Shown here: in pieces, positions 61,279-64,000 of the stretch
How positions within the stretch are numbered: the first letter of the stretch is position 1
Layout of the letters: the number at the start of each line of letters is the position of its first letter
From: Lachancea thermotolerans CBS 6340
Lineage: Eukaryota > Ascomycota > Saccharomycetes > Saccharomycetales > Saccharomycetaceae
Direction: 5' to 3'
Length of the DNA: 64,000 bases
Assembly: GCF_000142805.1 (NCBI RefSeq)
Contig: NC_013079.1
Span: forward strand, 930,001 to 994,000
Position numbers and translations under genes: made by a program
Notes under the pieces: model-generated
Database searches by the model: none
The model's input: only the letters and a program-made list of their open reading frames with translations
What the model was told of the DNA's origin: nothing

Positions 61279-62616
61279 ATGGTCAGAAAAGCACACTTGC
61301 CACTCTTGGCCAGTATCGCGAGCGCTTGCGCAACATGCCCTTCGATTTCAGACGTCAACGTCCTTAGCGCAGACGATGGCTCCTCCTCGTTCTGGGGAAC
61401 TGGACTCGGTGCATACATTGAGCTTACTCTTTCAGCAACAGAAAAGGGTGAATGCTGGTTTTCGGCCCCTTCGAACGTCTTTGGGAATTTTCCAGCTTGT
61501 CCTTTTTCATGGGACTACGGTACTGTGAACTCTGCAGGGGGCAATAACTACTCGATTCAGTTTAACCAAATTCCACATGGGGGTGTTGCAAAGCTGGGAT
61601 TCCTTACTAGCCTCGCAGAAGGCTACAAAAGCTCCATTACTAGTGGTAAGACCGATACGTACTCCTTTGTGACGTCTTCAGGCGAACACAAGTCATCCGT
61701 TTCTTTCAACGACTTCCCTTCTGACCAGGTCTACTGCGGTAGCTGTGGAACTCAGCAAGAGGGAAACTCTCTCTCATTTGATGTGAGCGTACCTGCCGCC
61801 ATTATTGAAAGCGCCTTCACCATCAATATCGAAAAACAGCAGGGATACAAGTTTCAGACCGGAGGCATTAAGCTCTACTACACTCAAAGCTCAAACTCGT
61901 TTGATGAGGCCTCCAACGAACAGCTGGTTCCTTCTTCCTCAATCACCGATTCATCGACAGAGGACAAGATTTCAATTGCCTTCAACGGCAATCTTCCATC
62001 AGGCTGCTCGGGTCTCAGACTGAGCTACGATGTAGCAGTTCTTGAAGAGATGACATATTACTCAAGTGTTTGCAACGTTGAATTCTCAAGCTTTAGCCAA
62101 CAACTAACTGCCTACGTCTACACAAAGAACCACATGGGCTCAATTGAAACTCCTGCTGTGAGTAAGGGCCCTGGTTGTGGCTCCCAAACTAGCTCTAGCT
62201 CTGGTTATAGCAGTTCGACTGTTACTACCCTCAGCCCATCGACAGGTTTTACCTCGAGCTCCACTTCCGCCGCAGTGACTAGCGCTACATCCAGCTCAGG
62301 ATGCGATGATGGATGCGATGATGGATCAGGTTCTAGTTCGAGCTCGTCTTCTCCTGCAGCCCCAACTTCGAGTTCAGGATGCGACTCAGGATGCGACGAC
62401 AATACTGCCACTTCTAGCGCAACCCCTAGCACGAGTACTAGTTCTAGCTCCAGCTCAGGTACCTCTTGTGACTCTGGATGTGACGAGAACTCAGGCTCTG
62501 GTTCCGGGAGTGGATCAGGACATGGTTCTGGTCATTACGCCGGCCATGTAGGGCGCCACAACTGGGGCCACAATTCAGGCCACAAAGGAGGTCAAGGGTC
62601 TGGCTGTAAATCCTAA
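61279..62616 (+). CDS. secreted Ser-rich protein with Cys motifs and Gly/His tail
   Basis: 445 residues from the ATG at 61279 (the longer frame uses a TTG). Residues 1-17 form a signal peptide. Residues 20-290 look like a beta-rich secreted domain with spaced Cys (59, 74, 153, 156, 243, 265); it may relate to fungal adhesin N-terminal domains of the Als/agglutinin kind, but I cannot establish this. A Ser/Thr stalk follows (300-400) holding three CD-x-GCD motifs (342-347, 368-373, 397-402). The last 40 residues are Gly/Ser/His-rich with seven His and end GCKS. There is no C-terminal hydrophobic GPI signal, so the protein is probably released or held by disulphides. No S. cerevisiae counterpart is recognised. 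Confidence 0.75.
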   Translation: MVRKAHLPLLASIASACATCPSISDVNVLSADDGSSSFWGTGLGAYIELTLSATEKGECWFSAPSNVFGNFPACPFSWDYGTVNSAGGNNYSIQFNQIPHGGVAKLGFLTSLAEGYKSSITSGKTDTYSFVTSSGEHKSSVSFNDFPSDQVYCGSCGTQQEGNSLSFDVSVPAAIIESAFTINIEKQQGYKFQTGGIKLYYTQSSNSFDEASNEQLVPSSSITDSSTEDKISIAFNGNLPSGCSGLRLSYDVAVLEEMTYYSSVCNVEFSSFSQQLTAYVYTKNHMGSIETPAVSKGPGCGSQTSSSSGYSSSTVTTLSPSTGFTSSSTSAAVTSATSSSGCDDGCDDGSGSSSSSSSPAAPTSSSGCDSGCDDNTATSSATPSTSTSSSSSSGTSCDSGCDENSGSGSGSGSGHGSGHYAGHVGRHNWGHNSGHKGGQGSGCKS

Positions 62617-63682
62617 AACATGTTTGTCAGTTTGAGTGCTGAAAAGCATCGATATATACTCCTAAACTTTTTGAAAGTTCTTTATGTTTCTATAATCCAA
62701 TAGTGAAACCCTCTTCAGTAACTAATGATTGTCTCCAGCTTCATGAGAACGCGAGATTCACTATAGTTGGGCTTCAAAAGAGATTAACAGTATCCCAGCT
62801 CCAAACTTTCCAGATACTACAAAAAACAATGTCGTGGATGTTTGGGAATACCAAATTTCCTCACAAGGAGTTGGAAGAAGGATTGGCTGTAGTGGTTCTG
62901 GAGTTGAGGCAATAAAAAAACACTTGCTACTTACAAGTAATATCGGAAAACAGCTCCTGTAAGCAAAATGACCAAACAATTCTATGTTGCAATTAAAGGC
63001 GCTGCACCTGATCATCTAGTTTCCAATTAGCGCGTAATGAAACCCAGTCTCTGCCTTGTACGGGTTAAAAGATGAAGCCCTTTCATGCTATTACTTCCAT
63101 ATATACCAACCATATCCCTGGTAAACCTGAACCCAAAGAGTAACTCGTAGTATAATTGGTGTCTGTTATATGACAAACATTGGAAAGCTGGCCGGCTTTG
63201 GCAAAGTGAAGAAGTTTGGCTGTTTTTGCTTTTACAAAACTGCCACAAAATTTAGGGCTTCAGCCGTATAATACCGTGTTGAGCAAAGCCTTGTTTGGTG
63301 ATGTATTACGGAATCAACGTGACTAATATTTATTGTGCTCGGACTTGGAGTAAGCACTTATTCCGGAGCCCTCCTATGGACCCTGGACCCGTCGCTTCCG
63401 TTCCCATTGTTTTGAGCGCTCCCGCAGTTTCTGTTACTTCCGTAGCTTCCGTGATAATTTTTTCTGGCTTTTCCGCTGTCATTTATTTACCACGAAACAC
63501 AGCTTTCGGGTGACGCAAAATTGCAATTGCAAAGGCCAAATAAGGGAGACCTGGAAGAGATTGAAAAGGTCTAGCGTAGTAGGGCTCTAGTTACCATGAA
63601 CCAAATTTATATAAACAGCATCTAAAGCCGTGGTTATATCCTTATAGAATAAAAATAGCGACCCCAAAAGCCAAAGTTAAAA
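62617..63682. other. intergenic region before the amidohydrolase
   Basis: About 1.07 kb without a convincing gene. Short frames of up to 84 codons on both strands look like chance. TATATAA near 63,608 lies about 75 bp upstream of the next ATG. Confidence 0.45.
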
Positions 63683-64000
63683 ATGAAAACCTGTACTATT
63701 GACGTAAACGAGAGAAACAACAAAAAGTTGGAGGATTTAGTCGCTCCTTGGCGGTTAAAACCTCCACAAAACTATTGCATCACTAACACCAACCTCATAG
63801 ATGTGGTGGAAGGTAAAACTCATCCAGAAGCGTATATTTTCATAAACGAGGGCAGGATCTCTAAAGTCAACTTTGGCAGGGAACCTAAATCAGAAATCTC
63901 AAAATATTACGAGATTATTGACGGTACCGGAAAATATGTAATGCCAGGCCTCTTTGACAATCACGTCCACATGGGCGCAGTGCCAGGCGAAATGGGTTTA
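63683..64000 (+). CDS. amidohydrolase-superfamily protein (3' end cut by window edge)
   Basis: The first 106 codons of a gene running off the right edge. An N-terminal beta-sandwich part (YCITNTNLIDVVEG, then INEGRISKVN and IDGTGKYVMPGLFDNH) leads to the HxH metal motif at residues 94-96 (NHVHM), the first ligand pair of imidazolonepropionase/dihydroorotase/dipeptidase-like amidohydrolases. The start fits well: a TATA-like site lies about 75 bp upstream and no earlier in-frame ATG is seen. Substrate cannot be judged without the rest. Confidence 0.8.
   Translation, partial: MKTCTIDVNERNNKKLEDLVAPWRLKPPQNYCITNTNLIDVVEGKTHPEAYIFINEGRISKVNFGREPKSEISKYYEIIDGTGKYVMPGLFDNHVHMGAVPGEMGL

Noticed and set aside
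63295-63513. 72-codon frame upstream of the amidohydrolase
   Set aside because: No signal peptide or family match; it ends within the amidohydrolase promoter and looks like chance.
59167-64000. telomeric repeats or subtelomeric X/Y'-like elements
   Set aside because: No TG-rich repeat array is present; subtelomeric character is inferred only from gene content and low gene density.

Overview
The window is nuclear DNA of a budding yeast in Saccharomycetaceae. Evidence: compact intronless genes that I can match by eye to Saccharomyces cerevisiae proteins, a tRNA-Leu(CAA) with the standard short intron, PAC/RRPE promoter elements upstream of ribosome-biogenesis genes, and LTR remnants beside tRNA genes. 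Gene order interleaves S. cerevisiae chromosome V-left genes (NPR2, CIN8, PRB1, SOM1, PCM1, HAT2, POL5) with chromosome XVI-left genes (FUM1, KEL3, PBI1, ATP15, MDL2, KAR9, PLC1, ACM1, DIM1) and one chromosome XV gene (UTP23). This is the pattern of a lineage that did not undergo the whole-genome duplication. A Lachancea-like species is my best guess; the species is not determined.

Region 1 (1-37,680) is the conserved core block: NPR2 (5' end cut by the window edge), CIN8, UTP23, an unrecognised tail-anchored protein, PRB1, tRNA-Leu, an ATF2-type acetyltransferase, FUM1, SOM1/PCM1 (divergent), KEL3, HAT2/PBI1 (convergent), POL5, ATP15, MDL2, KAR9, PLC1, ACM1, DIM1. Several starts were moved to the first plausible ATG (CIN8, SOM1, PCM1, HAT2, MDL2, PLC1, DIM1), because the longest open frames begin at non-ATG codons, overlap neighbours, or run through promoter elements.

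Region 2 (about 37.7-43.7 kb) is a junction zone. It holds two closely related solo LTRs, each about 60-75 bp upstream of a tRNA gene (Gly-TCC and Glu-CTC), weaker LTR fragments, and a flavocytochrome b2 gene (CYB2).

Region 3 (about 43.7-64 kb) is gene-poor accessory DNA of subtelomeric character. It holds a class III aminotransferase, a second, strongly diverged flavocytochrome b2, a RidA-family protein divergent from a ketopantoate-reductase-like gene, a decayed PA14/flocculin adhesin, a secreted Ser/Cys/His-rich protein, and the start of an amidohydrolase gene running off the right edge. Several metabolic genes here have clusters of GATAA motifs upstream. Together with the enzyme types (transaminase, imine/enamine deaminase, 2-hydroxy-acid oxidoreductases, amidohydrolase), this suggests a nitrogen-regulated catabolic island. 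That is inference, not demonstrated function.
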